Origin: Strobilurus pachycystidiatus | Taxonomy: Eukaryota; Basidiomycota; Agaricomycetes; Agaricales; Physalacriaceae | Direction: 5' to 3' | DNA: 64,000 nt | NCBI GenBank assembly: GCA_019915135.1 | Contig: JAHLMK010000005.1 | Coordinates: 868,001 to 932,000, forward strand | Shown: piece by piece, positions 23,391 through 35,765 of the stretch | How the letters are laid out: the number at the start of each line of letters is the position of its first letter | Position numbering within the stretch: the stretch's first letter is position 1 | The notes under the pieces: generated by a model | Told to the model about the DNA's origin: nothing | Databases searched by the model: none | Seen by the model: the letters and a program-made list of their open reading frames with translations, nothing else | Position numbers and translations under genes: made by a program

Positions 23391-24783
23391 TTAATCACGC
23401 ATCCGAGCTGGTATGAACCGCCGCACGACCACTTCTCGTACTTTGTAGTGAGACAAGGCTGCGGGAGTCTTCAAGACGTCTAGTGAGACGCGAGCCTTCG
23501 CAGGTATGGTCACGTAGACAAGTATAAGGGTCTGATGAATACAGGGAGTTAGCAAATGAGAGTTATAGTGTTTGTGCACACGTACCTTTTGTACTTGTGT
23601 GTTGACGCGGTTTAGGGTGCTTAGCCATGTCCAGGAGAAGGGCGTGGCGTTTTGAAGATTTGTTGTGGACGTCTCCTGATCAATGGGATCTTCGTACACA
23701 GGACATATCACCAATGCGAATCTGCGTAGAAGGGGATCAGGGTGGGTTGTGCGACCAGTAGAGCTCTACCTACTCTGCGTGAGCGAACACTGGCCCTCGC
23801 TTGTACAGCAAGTAATCGACGCAGAATTTGAGGCCACCTCTCACCACCCATCCCAAAGAGCGATAGTGGTGATATACCATGTAATTGATGAGGAAAGGGT
23901 TGTCGAATTGGAGAGGTAGGACCGGTGCGTCCGGTATCGGAGGGTGTAGATACATTTGCTGGAATATCGTCCAGATGGAATCGATGCTCATGAGTTCATG
24001 CTGAATAGACGGAGAAAAGATGTTATTGATTGAAGGCGCGATTACAGATGAACTAGCTACCGTGACAGAGTCCCAGATAGTGAGACAGTCAAAGTTCCAT
24101 ACCAGAAAGAAGGCTTCGGAGAGGGTCAGTTGGAGATGCTCGACGTCCTCGAGTTCGTCTTCATCGCCTTCCACTATGGGTTCCGGTGGTTCTGCTATTG
24201 TCGGCTCCTCTGCCGGACGATTGGGTTTCCAAGTCGCTCCAGAGGGGATGGATGGCCCGGAGAGGGCAGGCGTTATGACGCGACCTTCCGCTTTGAAGAT
24301 GGCCTCTGCTTCAGCAGCTACAGCGGCGATGGCTTGTGCACGATCCAGCTTGAACTGTTTTCTCTCTGCTCGCCGTCGTTCGCGTAGCTCCTCCGAGGTC
24401 ATTTCTATTCAACAATCAACATTGATCTAGAACGAACGTAAGGTGGGCATACGGGTTCCTCGCTGAGACTTTTGACGAGCAAGCCAGCTGGGTTCACTTC
24501 TTGACAAGTCTCCCTTGCCAAAGAAGCCTCTGCGCCACAAAATCATGGAGTCGCGGGAGTTGATGACCCAGACAGAGCGCGTTATGGGGTCGAAGAAGGC
24601 TTCGCATTGTGGTGACTCGATTTTTGCGAGGGAAAGGCCGACGAAGTTTAGCAGACGGCGAACGGGACGCGGGGAGATATCTTGAAAAAGCACAGGCAGT
24701 GGATGGGCGTAGATGCGGTTGTTCTCGTGTCTCTTCCCGCCGCCTTTGCCAGTGAACTGACCGCGATTCCGACCTGAGGGCAT
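23391..24783 (-). CDS. SEN2: tRNA-splicing endonuclease catalytic subunit Sen2
   Basis: Sen2 cleaves the 5' splice site of intron-containing pre-tRNAs within the Sen2/15/34/54 complex. The start at 24783 opens MPSGRNRGQFTGKGGGKRHE. ECEAFF-like and VWVINSRDSMILWRRGFFGKG segments, typical of Sen2, follow. A charged linker precedes LQLTLSEAFFLVWNFDCLTI. The nuclease core reads YMVYHHYRSLGWVVRGGLKF, then CVDYLLYKRGPVFAHAEFAL, containing the expected Tyr and the His of the catalytic triad. The C-terminus is basic and ends FIPARMRD; the catalytic Lys is expected in the last exons. At least four introns are present. It shares a 259-bp divergent promoter with the sulfite reductase gene. Confidence 0.85.
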
Positions 24784-25042
24784 TGTGGTTAAGAGCACTT
24801 TGGCACTGCTTTGGCAGTTGCCGGATTCAGCCAGTTTCGGCATTTCGGCGCACATTTCCACCAATCAGACGCGTCGAGCTGCAAATCAAATGACGTGCTT
24901 CGTGCGCCAGAGCCTGATCGCCGTTTTTGGAAGCAAGTTTCGCTGACTATAATTCGGAATTCAGTCTTGTCTTTTCACCACCAGCTGAAGGGTGTGTATC
25001 CATGTTTCCCTGCGACTGACTCGCCTCTGACTGCTGTTGCAG
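24784..25042. promoter_or_regulatory. Divergent promoter of SEN2 and sulfite reductase, with likely 5'-UTR intron
   Basis: A CCAAT box (24861-24865) and an ACGCGT element (24869-24874) lie in the middle, followed by TGACGTG from 24891. Directly before the sulfite reductase ATG is a perfect intron end: a GTGTGTATCC donor-like site at about 24990, a CTGAC branch-like word and TGTTGCAG abutting ATG at 25043. This suggests an intron within the 5' UTR. The sites are read by eye only. Confidence 0.4.
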
Positions 25043-28000
25043 ATGGCCTCCTCTGCCGTGGCGCGGATCGCCTCTCTCTCTTCGGACTCTATCATTGATG
25101 TCCTCCCACCTCTGCCAGAAACTTCGCCCTTTGCAAGCACCTATGCTTCGCTGGCCAAGCCTTCTCGCGCCTCTTCGCGAGTAATATCCGTTCCATCCGG
25201 TGGTGATCCGGTCTCTGTCGCCCTCCAACAACGCAACCCGTCACTCATCTCTATCACCGCTTCTGCCAGTTCAAAAGTCATCCTCAATCTTGTCCTACGC
25301 CTTGCAGAACTTGCCGCCACACCCGTGGTGCTCCATTTTGTTTTGGAGGGGGATCTATCCGACGTTCTCCTACTTCGTTCCGCAACTCCCTACTTCCTAC
25401 TCTCTTCCACATCTCAGGAAGCACATGACAATACTCTGCTGGCTTCAAGGTTGGCCCGGTCACAGAGGAAGCCCGTCGTGCACGCATTCTATGTTGATAC
25501 AACACCTGTCGATGAGATATTAGAGGAGCGTGTTCTTCCTTTCCTCCTGGAAGGCACCTCGTCAAACAATGGACAGGCGAATGGGCATGCGAATGGGGAT
25601 GCGAATGGGCACGCCAATGGCGACACCGGTCACACGAATGGTGTTACCAAGGATCCCTCCGAGGTCTTATATAAAGCCTACGAAAGTGCAGCGGTCAGCA
25701 CTGTTGGCCTTGTCCGACGGCCGGTTCGTTATATAAAGTCCACAGGCTCCGCGGCCTCAGAAACCGTCATTTTGACATTGGGACGCGAAATCGGCGTGAC
25801 AGCCGACAATGTACTCATCCATTCCCTTTCCCTCGTCAACCCCCTCCCGTCTTCTCGTATTCTGGCATCTATTCCACCTACTGCGAAGCGTGTCATTGTC
25901 TTGGAGGATGTTACGCGGTGGTCCATGAAATGGACTCCCTTGTACTTGGACGTCATTAGCGCCCTCCAGCACCGCGATGCAGAGGAGCGTCCGTCCGTCC
26001 AAAGCGGTATACTTGGCAAAACCGACGGCTTGACGGAAGCAGACCTCTTGGCCTTCATTGGGAAGGGGTCCTCACCATCTCAGCGGCTAGAACTGGGATC
26101 TTCCGCCCCTTCATCGCCCACGATCTTCTCCGGCCCTCATGTCCCCAAACATGAGGCATCGTACACCAAGGTCCTGCATCATCTGTTCGACGAGCGCCTC
26201 GACGTCGCCAATTCTCCTGCTCATATCCTGTCGCAAGGTGCGGTAGCGACTACTCCAGAATTCGCCCTTGGGCGTATTCGCGGGCAACTCGAGGAAAGGA
26301 AAGCTCTGGTAAATGCTGTCGAAGAATTGATCCAGAGCCCGGCGGTCAATGGTGACCTCCACTCCCTTCTCAGCCAGTGGTTGATTGCCAAAGATGACGC
26401 CACGAAAAGCAAGAAGCTCGGTGACCAGCTCATCAAGATTCTCTCGTCGTCATCGCTAGATCATCCCTCCGCCGAAAAAATCCTCTCCCTTAAATCGCAT
26501 CTCCCCGCCTCTTCCCGCTGGATCATTGGCTCAGATGCGTGGTCCTACGATCTAGGCGCCTCGGGTCTTCACCACCTCATCGCGTCCGGTTTGAACGTCA
26601 ACATCCTCATCATTGACAATCTTCCGTATACGAACCGCAATTCTGGGGATCCGACCAGGCGGAAGCGGGATGTTGGTCTGTATGCCATGAATCACGGAGA
26701 TGTGTTTGTGGCTAGCGTCGCAGTATATTCTTCGTACGCTCAGGTCCTCCAGTCCTTCGTCGAGGCCGACAAGTACCAGGGGCCCAGTGTCGTTCTTGCC
26801 TACCTCCCTTACGAAACCGATGCTTCGTCAGCACTTGAAGTGTTGAAGGAGACCAAACTCGCCGTCGACACTGGGTACTGGCCACTGTACCGCTGGGACC
26901 CTAGCAAGGACCGTGAAGGGAAGGAGCCGTTCTCGTTGGATTCCGACGCTGTCAAGAACGATCTCCAACAGTTCCTCGACCGTCAAAACCATCTATCGCA
27001 GTTGGTCCGCTCCAAGCCTCAGATGGCTGCCGAACTTGTAAGCAGCTTGGGCCAGAACGTCAAGGAGGCGCGCAAGAGAAAGGCGCTACAGTCCTACAAC
27101 GAGTTGTTGACCGCCCTCGACGCACCGCCTTCGACGATCTTGTACGCATCTGACGGGGGAGCTGCGGAGAAGGTTGCGAAAAGGCTCAACAACCGCGCCA
27201 AAGCTCGCGGTCTCACTACCACGTTCGCTTCACTCGACTCCATGCCTCTCGAAAGCCTTGCGCAGGAAGAGTATGTCTTCTTTGTCACTTCGACCGCTGG
27301 ACAGGGAGAGCCTCCTCAGAACGGCCGCCAGTTCTTCAAGGCTCTCAATGCCGCCGCCGCTCGAGGAGACGAGACGCTTAAGAACTTGAAGTACGGAGTG
27401 TTCGGTATGGGAGACAGCCATTACTGGCCGCGACCCGAGGATGCCCACTACTACAACAAGCCCGCCAAGGACTTGGACGCTAGGCTGGCCAAGTTGGGTG
27501 GCGAGCGTATCGTCGACCTCGGGCTTGGTGACGACCAGGATGCTGATGGGTCGGAGACTGGTTACAAGCTTTGGGAGCCTTATGTCTGGAAGATTATGGG
27601 CGTAGACTCCGTCGAGATCACCGAGGCGGAGCCGGAGCCTATCACGAACGAGCACATCAAGGCCGCCTCTCAGTATCTTCGCGGCACTATTGCTGAAGGA
27701 CTCCAGGATACCACAACTGGTGCCCTCGCCCCGAGTGACGGCCAGCTCACCAAATTCCACGGTATCTACCAGCAGGACGACCGTGACATCCGCGATGAAC
27801 GTCAAGCTCAAGGGGTGGAGCCCGCCTACAGCTTCATGATCCGGGTGCGCATGCCGGGAGGAGTGTGCACGCCTGAGCAGTGGCTGCAGATGGACCAGAT
27901 CTCGGATGAACATGGTTGTGGGACGTTCAAGATCACGACTCGTGCCACGTTCCAGTTCCACGGCGTGATCAAGAGACATTTGAAGCCTGCAATTCAGGAC

Positions 28001-29663
28001 ATAAACAAGGTCTTGCTTGATACTTTAGCAGCGTGCGGTGATGTCAACCGGTGAGTTTGGTTCTCCAGCAAAATTCTTTGGGTTCCTGAAATTGCATTGC
28101 CAGAAATGTCATCTGCTCTTCGATCCCCACAATGTCGAAACTTCACAGCCAAGTTTTCACATTCTCGAAGGAGGTTAGCGAACACCTCATCCCGCGTACT
28201 TCTGCGTATCATGAGATCTGGCTGGACAAGAAGATGGTTGCTGGAGACGCGGTGAAGGACTTTGAGCCTCTATATGGCGAGTTTTATCTTCCCCGAAAGG
28301 TTCGTCGTTCGATAGAAAATGGCCTTTCATTACCTGACGCCGACGCCGATCGTAGTTCAAAATCGCTGTCGCCGTCCCTCCCACCAATGATGTCGATATT
28401 TTTGCGAATGATCTTGGCTACATTGCTATCATGAACTCGAATGGCTCTCTGGCTGGTTTCAACGTCACCATCGGTGGAGGCATGGGCGTTACTCATGGAA
28501 ACAAAAAGACTTACCCGCGTACTGCGGATGTCATTGGCTTCTGTACCTACGAGCAGGGCAGATTCGTTGCAGAGGCCGTGATGTTGACTCAACGAGACAA
28601 TGGAAACCGTGCAGAGTAAGTGTTGAATCATGGAAGATGATGAACGTTCTGACAGATACCTCTAGCCGTAAAAACGCCCGTCTCAAGTACACCATAGATC
28701 GCATGGGACTTGATGTCTTCAAGGCAGAGGTTGAGAAACGGTTGGGCTACCCACTTGAACCGGCGAGACCATATACATTCGACAGAAATGTCGATGACTA
28801 TGGTTGGGCAACTGGTGAAGACGGCCGGCACCATTTCACCATGTTCATCGAGAACGGTCGTATCCAGGACGAGCCTGGACGCAATTTCAAGACTGGCTTA
28901 CGGGAAATTGCAAAGCTACACAAGGGCACGTTCCGACTGACTGCCAACCAGCATCTGCTCGTATCTGACGTTACGGACGAGGAGCTTCCGCTCATCAAAA
29001 AGCTCTTGGCTCAGTACAAGCTGGACAATCTCGTACACTCCGGCTTGAGGTTGTCCTCGTCAGCTTGCGTCGCTTTCCCTACTTGTGGCCTCGCCATGGC
29101 TGAATCTGAAAGAGTATGTTCATGCAATTGATTCATTGGAGTATATCTGACGCCTGTTCATTATAGTACCTACCTTTGCTTGTCGACAAGGTTGAGAAGA
29201 TGTGTGAGGCAAATGGTCTTCGCAATGACTCAATAGTCATGCGCATGACTGGCTGCCCTAACGGTTGTGCCCGTCCCTACGTGGCTGGTTAGTCACCTCT
29301 CATGCCGACATGACGTTGAACTGATGTTCTTCCAACAGAGATCGCATTCGTCGGTAAAGCACCCGGAACGTATCTGATGCTCTTGGGTGGTGGTTACTAT
29401 GGCCAGCGTCTGAACAAGATCTATCGGGGTATGTTCATGCAACGCTCAATCTTACTTCCACAAATCTGACTCCCAATTCAGAAACGGTGACGGAACCGGA
29501 AATTTTGGCTATCCTCAGTCCAATGATCAAGCGATACGCTTTGGAGCGTCAGGAAGGCGAGCGCTTTGGTGACTGGACGATCCGGGCAGGTTATATATCT
29601 GCCACCACAGCGGGCAAGGACTGGTATGTCGGAATGGGCGGTGAGGGAGAGCACAGACAGTAA
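25043..29663 (+). CDS. MET5: Assimilatory sulfite reductase (NADPH) hemoprotein beta subunit
   Basis: This subunit performs the six-electron reduction of sulfite to sulfide for cysteine and methionine synthesis, using siroheme and a 4Fe-4S cluster. The start at 25043 follows a perfect acceptor. The first exon is about 1000 codons long. It contains an N-terminal pyruvate:ferredoxin-oxidoreductase-like region, a flavodoxin-like domain ([49 protein letters not shown]) and the first sulfite reductase half-domain ([34 protein letters not shown]). Six short introns follow. Cluster ligands are seen in [14 protein letters not shown] and [13 protein letters not shown]. The multidomain layout matches fungal Met5 (about 1440 residues). 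A minisatellite-coded Asn-Gly linker lies at 25577-25624. MET22, another sulfate-assimilation gene, is 6 kb downstream. Confidence 0.92.
25577..25624 (+). repeat. Four 12-bp units encoding an Asn-Gly-(His/Asp)-Ala linker
   Basis: The units gcgaatgggcat, gcgaatggggat, gcgaatgggcac and gccaatggcgac follow head to tail within the sulfite reductase reading frame. They encode [12 protein letters not shown] and ANGD. A related T-G-H-T-N-G-V stretch follows. Because the unit is a multiple of three, gain or loss would keep the frame. Confidence 0.9.
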
Positions 29664-30213
29664 TTTATATCCTTGTTGCATTTGTATCATAGTAATTCAT
29701 GGCGGTTTTCATGTGCATCATATTGGGTGCCAACATAGGTCCTGAGAGCGTGGAAATTGAGGTTGCCTTCGTACCACAACACGGCAACCTCGTTAGTGGC
29801 AGTGTGGCGGTCACGACCTCGAACCAACAAACCTTGGTCGTGTCATTTCCGGGAGATAAGTGGATAGATGTGAACCAAGCAGGATTTGGAGCGCGCGTTG
29901 GACTTACAACGAAGTCTTTTTCGCATTGGTGCAGTCTTGAACAAGATCGACGCTGTTGTTACTTGTACATGGTATCATTCACGATTTGCCGGACGTCCTC
30001 TCGGGAGCAAATCTAGGTAAATATGCAACATCTTTGAGATAATGAAACATCCATGTCAGCCTTCTCCGCCATCGTTGTTGGAATGCTGAATGTATAATTT
30101 AATGAATCATAAGATACATGACAATCGTCAGACAATAAGTAAAGATGCAAAGTCACTATATACGTTGCCGCTATTGGACAACTTTAGTTGAAAGTCCGTG
30201 GTTAGTTCATGAT
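29664..30213. other. Intergenic region between sulfite reductase and chitin synthase (tail to tail)
   Basis: These 550 bp hold the two 3' flanks. Open frames of about 100 codons exist on the plus strand near 29700-30016 but show no domain, splice logic or coding composition. Nothing else is recognised. Confidence 0.4.
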
Positions 30214-33200
30214 TTACTCTCCAGCGAAGAGGCGGATGAGCATGTATGTCGTGGAGCCGATAAAGCGGACAACTGGGAAATTCAAAGTCAGACCAACGAC
30301 GCAGCAGACTTGATGAACACTCACAGGCAAGACCCGCCACCGAGAACAACAAGAACGCCATATATCCCGACACAGCTTTCGCTGCCCCGCTGTCTGATGC
30401 TTTATCGTTTGCAGAACTGTACGGATCGTCAGTAAGACCTATAGTTGCATGAAAGTTTGGCATACACAATGGCGGCACCCAACAAAGCGTTCGACAGTGT
30501 CCAAGCCAACAGGACGTTCGTCCGGAAAGTCCTGTAGTAATCCTCTTGCTTCGTCGCGTCGTCCGGTTTGCTGTCCACCTTGGGCGGCTTCGTCTGCAAC
30601 ACGTGCAGCGCATCCTCGTACGCAGCATTGCGCTCTTCCGACGTCGTAGGAGCCTCAACGGTGACCTCCGTCTTTCCAGTCTCCGTCTTAACGACACCAA
30701 GGTCCGTCGAGACCTTGTTGTCGCCTTTCGTTCCCCACGAGACATCGTGGACGTTTGCGAACTACAAGAAGAGACGTTATAAGGAGAACATTCCCAACGG
30801 AATAGCGATCAAAACACGTACTGCGTAGACGTTGAGCACGGAGATGTATGACGGTGCCATGAGAAGATACTGGAGGAAGGAGGTGATCATGTGCCAAGGC
30901 TCAAACTATCAATACAAGTCAGAATTCTCTTCGACCATGCGACAAGAATTGGGCGTACGAAAAGCAGACTCGAGATGATGTACAGACCCAGCGTAGCGAG
31001 CAACGATATGACGATATTCCTGAAGATCGAGTTCGTGAAGAGGCTGCTGAAAGTAAGAGCCCCATCCGCCTTTTGTAGATTCTCAATCCCCTTGAACGCC
31101 AAGAAGAACGCAGCAAAGGTCATGTAAACCGTGATAACCGCAAAGCCCAAGAACGCAGTTGTGTATCCCCACTTGCTACCCTGCGGTCGATTTCCCAAGG
31201 CCAGGATGAAACACATGAGTAGGAGGCCGAGATAGAAGTAGTTGAGGATGACATTGACGACGTGGATACCGTGGAGGTTGAAACTGTCGTCTTCCAAGGC
31301 GTCGGACAGGATGACGAAAGCAATGTAGTAGTTTGCCTATCAGCAACAAGTCAGCATGACAGAATACAAAAGGTAGGTAAGCATCCATACCAGTGCGAAC
31401 CAACTGAAAATCAAGTTGAACAATTGATATAACATCTCGACGTGTATCCAGAATTTTCGCATGAACGAATGCGAACTCCTGTAGATATAGAAGAAGTGGA
31501 GAGTACTGTGTACAGCAGCGAAGAACGATCCATTGAGCCAACGGCGTCGTTGAGAGATCAACTCCGGAACCTGTCAGTCGCGTCAGCAATGTGACGCCCA
31601 ATGCGAAACAAGAGATTGACCTGGTCGGGCACATCGGTGATAGCATACGCCGACTTGACGTAGTGCAGAATCCATGATCCTCCTCGTTTCGACACGAGTT
31701 CCCAACACAAGATACGATCTTCGGCAAGATACATGTTTGCTGTGAAGATGTCGGCGCCAGCTCCGTGCTACATATGTTGAGATGGAGAAGTTGAAATTTT
31801 GCTAAGAAAGCACACACCATCTTCTCGCCGAGGAAGTATTTTTGTAGAGGTCCTTCACCTCTCGCATCGTTTTGCAAGGCAATGTATCGGTACGCGGAGA
31901 AAGCACCAGGCAAGACAGTGATATATCCAAAGACAGACTCCCTGACAAATCCAATGAGAACAGGAACCAGAGTGTCACAGCAACCACTCACAGAGGCTTA
32001 TCGAGAATATTCGACATCTTGTACTCGAAGTTTTGAGCAGCGACTGTAAAGAGCAATGAGAGGCATCTTTGAAATACTGGAAGGTAGCACACCTAGAGGG
32101 TTGAGCAAGTTCCTGCCCCACTTGCCCTTGAGTGCGACAATTTCTCCACAAGCACCACCGACGTTGGAGTTGATATCAAAGGCTTTCCATAAGTGATAGA
32201 TACTTGTCACACCGGGTCGAGTTCCAACATCGAGTAGAACGCAAACGTTGGGATTGAGAATAGGACCAAAGGCGTTGAAGAACCAGCGATGAGAGTTGAT
32301 TTTCTTGGCGTTAAGCTCCTTGAGGCAGAATATGACCTGGACAGGTACATGTCCCTTCTCGGCGCCTTCGATACGGAGCGAGGGGGTAACAGAAACTAGA
32401 ACATCCTCAGGCTCGCGTCATAAGTTTCAAAGGTTGTTGTGTTACCTTGTGTGGTGTACTCGAAGACGTGCGCTGTCACCGGAACGCTGTTGAGCGCCGA
32501 CTGTGCGATCATTGTCAGTACTCCGGACATGAAACACAAGGGAGGAAGGAGGACTGACCTTGGCAATTCCCTCCTGGTATACACCCATTGCTGCAATGAC
32601 ACTGAGAGTGCGAGAGTTGATCTTTGCTCGACCATCGCTAACGATACAGACGACGACCTTCTTCCACCCGTCCTTGCCCCAAGTCTTACTCCTGGTGCGA
32701 GAACACAGATGGGCTACGTTCTTCATGACACCGTTCATAGTCTGACAAAAAAGCTCTTCGTCCTCGTTGTACATGGTCATGACGATGAACAGTTCCGTTC
32801 TGCGGCCGGGGGTGTACTCGAGCTGTCGCAGACCGAAGCCTTCCGACTGGAAGTTATTGGGGTCGCAGGTAACGGCAGTGTATCGGGTATGAGTAAATTC
32901 GCGGTCGGTTTTGTTGGGACAGAGCTCGAGCAACTTGGGTGGGACTTCGGCTTCGTGAACATAGTGTCCGTGTTGTAGTCTGCAAAGACACCGTCAACCG
33001 CCATCCCACCAAGATACAGGCCAAAACTCACTCCACGCGCTTGACGGTCTTGTAGCGCCGAGGCACTCGCTGCGGAATCCTCCCGTAACGGATAAAGTTG
33101 CCGTCGTCGCCATCGTCCTCGAATCCGCCGTAATTGGTGTTGCCGCCTGGCATGGGCATCGAGACTGGCGGCGCATGATTTCGGTTGAGAAGCGGGATAT

Positions 33201-33682
33201 CGCCCTCATCCGAGCCGCCGTCATCCTGGACGGGTGGATCGCTGAGCGCGTAGGACTGTCTTCCATAAGGGCTAATAGATGGAGCAATGGACGGCGTGCT
33301 AGCGCCTGGAGGCGGCGACATTGTGTGGTATGGCGCGTTTAAATAATCCTGGGGAGGCGGACTAGTATGGGAAGCGTATGGCGACTGCGTGTGAGGGTCA
33401 TGCGGCGGCTGCGATGAGGGGTATCCACCGAGAGGAGGGAGAGGTGGCGGAGGAGGCGACGAGAACGGATCTGCATGGGCTGGCTGGGCGTAGTACGAAT
33501 CGCGGTATGCACCCTGGTCGTACTGCTGATCATAGTGGGTATACGGGGACGGCGTGGTCGTCGGTGGGTATGGGCTGTAGCCGTCATTATAGTGTCTATG
33601 TTGAGCCTCGTCGGCCTGCAATACTATCAGATATGTGCGCCACAGTGCAAGAGAGAGCGCATACCTCAGGATACTGCGACAT
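30214..33682 (-). CDS. Chitin synthase (family 2 glycosyltransferase, division 1)
   Basis: This plasma-membrane enzyme polymerises UDP-GlcNAc into chitin. The start at 33682 gives MSQYPE, then an intron, then a long Pro/Tyr/Gln-rich cytosolic N-terminus typical of class I-III enzymes. The Chitin_synth_1N signature ([20 protein letters not shown]) precedes [20 protein letters not shown]. Catalytic elements seen are [25 protein letters not shown], the [10 protein letters not shown] segment and the QRRRW product-site motif ([20 protein letters not shown]). Several membrane helices follow to the C-terminus RLFAGE. About ten introns were inferred. Class I, II or III was not resolved by eye. The enoyl reductase gene lies 250 bp upstream on the same strand. 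Confidence 0.92.
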
Positions 33683-33931
33683 TGGGTGGGTGAGAGATGG
33701 AAATCAAAAAGTCGAAATGGAGAGGTGTTAAAGGTGGATCAGGACCCTGCGCGCAATTGACGTCGCGCACCGCCTTTGTCAGCACGCAGATCGCAGCAGA
33801 GGCTTGGCAATGGCAGAGGCAGTGGCATCGGTATGCTAATCCCTGTCAGTTGTAATTACTAACAAGCTGTAGTTGCCACATTTGCCTCTGTTTCTGCTAA
33901 TGTACAGTGTATTGGTATCCCTTCCCTATAT

Positions 33932-35097
33932 TCATTCCCACTTCAAGAAAACTTTACCACTCTTGCCTTCGCCATCCCCAAACGCCTCTTCCAGATCCTC
34001 CTCTCCGCGGACAACAACTTCCCTCCCGGCAATACCCACCATCTTCCTGTTTGCTTCTTGACCGAACCACTTGCCGACCTGTGCCAACATCTCTTCCCTG
34101 TCTCCTCTTGTCCTTTCCTCAGCTGCATAGTACCATTGATGCATCCAGAACCCTCTCGTTATGAGGTTGTTGAAGATGAATAGAGACGTCGGCAGAGATA
34201 GAGGCTGCATTGACATCGCGCCGTATGACACGAGCGTCGATGAATGGGCAAGGAGCTTCGCCATGGCTGTCGCGTGCGGGCCGGACAGCGCGTTGAGCAT
34301 CAACGGGATTTTCTGGGCTTTCAACCGTGTCCTGAGTTCCTTATCCTCCAAGTCCTGGTAGTCGTACACCTGGCACCCTGTACCAGACGCCACATCAGCA
34401 TTCCAGCCCCATCCCAGTGCTCATACTTACCCTCTCCTCCCAGATCCACCAGCCTGTCCTTCACTGTCCCGACGCCCCACCCATCCACTTCCACGCGCTT
34501 CTGCTTGTCCCTCACAAAATTGACCGTCTTTATGCCAAGCTGGGCCGACAGGTACACCACGCATTCACCGACAGCGCTGTTGGCCGTGTTCTGCATCAGC
34601 TGGTTTGCACCCTTGGGCAGATGGTCCAGCACCAGCCGGATCGCCGTCGCAGGGTTCACAGTCGCCGCCGCCGCGCGCCGTAAGCCCCATTCCTTGGGTA
34701 TCTATACACACATCAAACCGTCGAAAGCGTGCCAGCCACCGGCACGCGAACGCACCTTGATGACATCCTGCACGCCCAGATTTGCTTGCGTCCTCCATGT
34801 CCCGATCTGGGGTGTACATGGAATCACCCAGTCGCCCACCTCCAAACCTCCTCCTGGCGTAAGCACCTCTGCAACGCCCTCGTTCCCGCCAACCCACGCG
34901 CCGCCGTCGACGGTGGTCCGCGATTTGGCTGGGTATACTCCTTGCACCACATTCACATCCGCTGGGTTCACCGGACTCATGAGAAACTTGACATTTACTG
35001 TGCCTTCCTTTGCTGCGCCCAGCGGCGGCAGTGTAGCGAGTTTCAGGACTGAAGACGGCGCGCCGTGCGCAGCATAAGTGACAGCGCGGTATGCCAT
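33932..35097 (-). CDS. ETR1: Mitochondrial trans-2-enoyl-ACP/CoA reductase
   Basis: Etr1/MECR catalyses the NADPH-dependent last step of mitochondrial type II fatty-acid synthesis, which supplies lipoate. It belongs to the medium-chain dehydrogenase superfamily without zinc. The start at 35097 gives MAYRAVTYAAHGAPSSVLKL. The catalytic tyrosine sits in NPADVNVVQGVYPAKS. The cofactor domain has AAAATVNPATAIRLVLDHLP and LMQNTANSAVGECVVYLSAQ, followed by VNFVRDKQ. The C-terminal part includes LMLNALSGPHATAMAKLLA and LITRGFWMHQWY, ending VFLKWE. Introns lie near 34700-34755 and 34370-34433. No strong presequence is visible, so an upstream exon or weak targeting is possible. Confidence 0.88.
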
Positions 35098-35765
35098 CGT
35101 CGCGGTGAGAGAGAGGGAACAAATGACGTCGCGCCCACCGTGTACTTGAAAGTTGAGGTCGCTATAATCGGTTTGATCGCATCAATTTACCGTCAGCGCG
35201 TTCTGGCGCCAAGGTCAATGGGGTTTTGTAGGTCACTCAGAGGGAAACTCGAAAAAAGGAAACTCGAAAAAATACGTGGGCGAATGAGGCTGCAAGTTAA
35301 CCGCCCGATCCCCGAGGTGTTGGGCTTCTCGGATAGCGGGTTGACCGATGACCGAGTTCAACACTGTTCAACAGTATGATTGAGTAAGCTTTAAGTTTAT
35401 GCCACTCAACAGTACACAGGCTCTTCGTTTCCCAAGCTACCCGGATGCTTTCCGGTGTCTTTCGCAATCTACTTTAGCCATGTATCCCTATAATCCAATG
35501 AATCGACAAGCACCTACGAAACGGTCTTTTTCATGCTCCAGTGCTGTTCAACTCGTCGTAGCCGCAGCCGATATGCATGTGCTAGACTGTTGAATGGACT
35601 CAATAGAAAAGGCGTATGCTCGCAGCCGAGCTGAGAAGCATTCCTGTAAGCGAAACTATCTCAACTACTAAGTTCAGTTGTAACGGACCAATAGTCCTTC
35701 TTCCGATTCGAAGCTGCTGGATGGAATGAAACTACAACATGATTGATTTGGATATTTGACTTCTA
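35098..35765. other. Gene-free stretch upstream of ETR1 with short repeats
   Basis: This is the ETR1 promoter region and the MET22 3' flank. TGACGTCGCGC lies at 35124-35134, just upstream of the ETR1 ATG. A perfect 15-bp tandem repeat, ggaaactcgaaaaaa twice, occupies 35243-35272. No gene was recognised. Confidence 0.5.

Noticed and set aside
27230..27979. 249-codon minus-strand frame within sulfite reductase
   Set aside because: Antisense of strongly conserved flavodoxin and sulfite reductase coding sequence; a shadow of high third-position GC.
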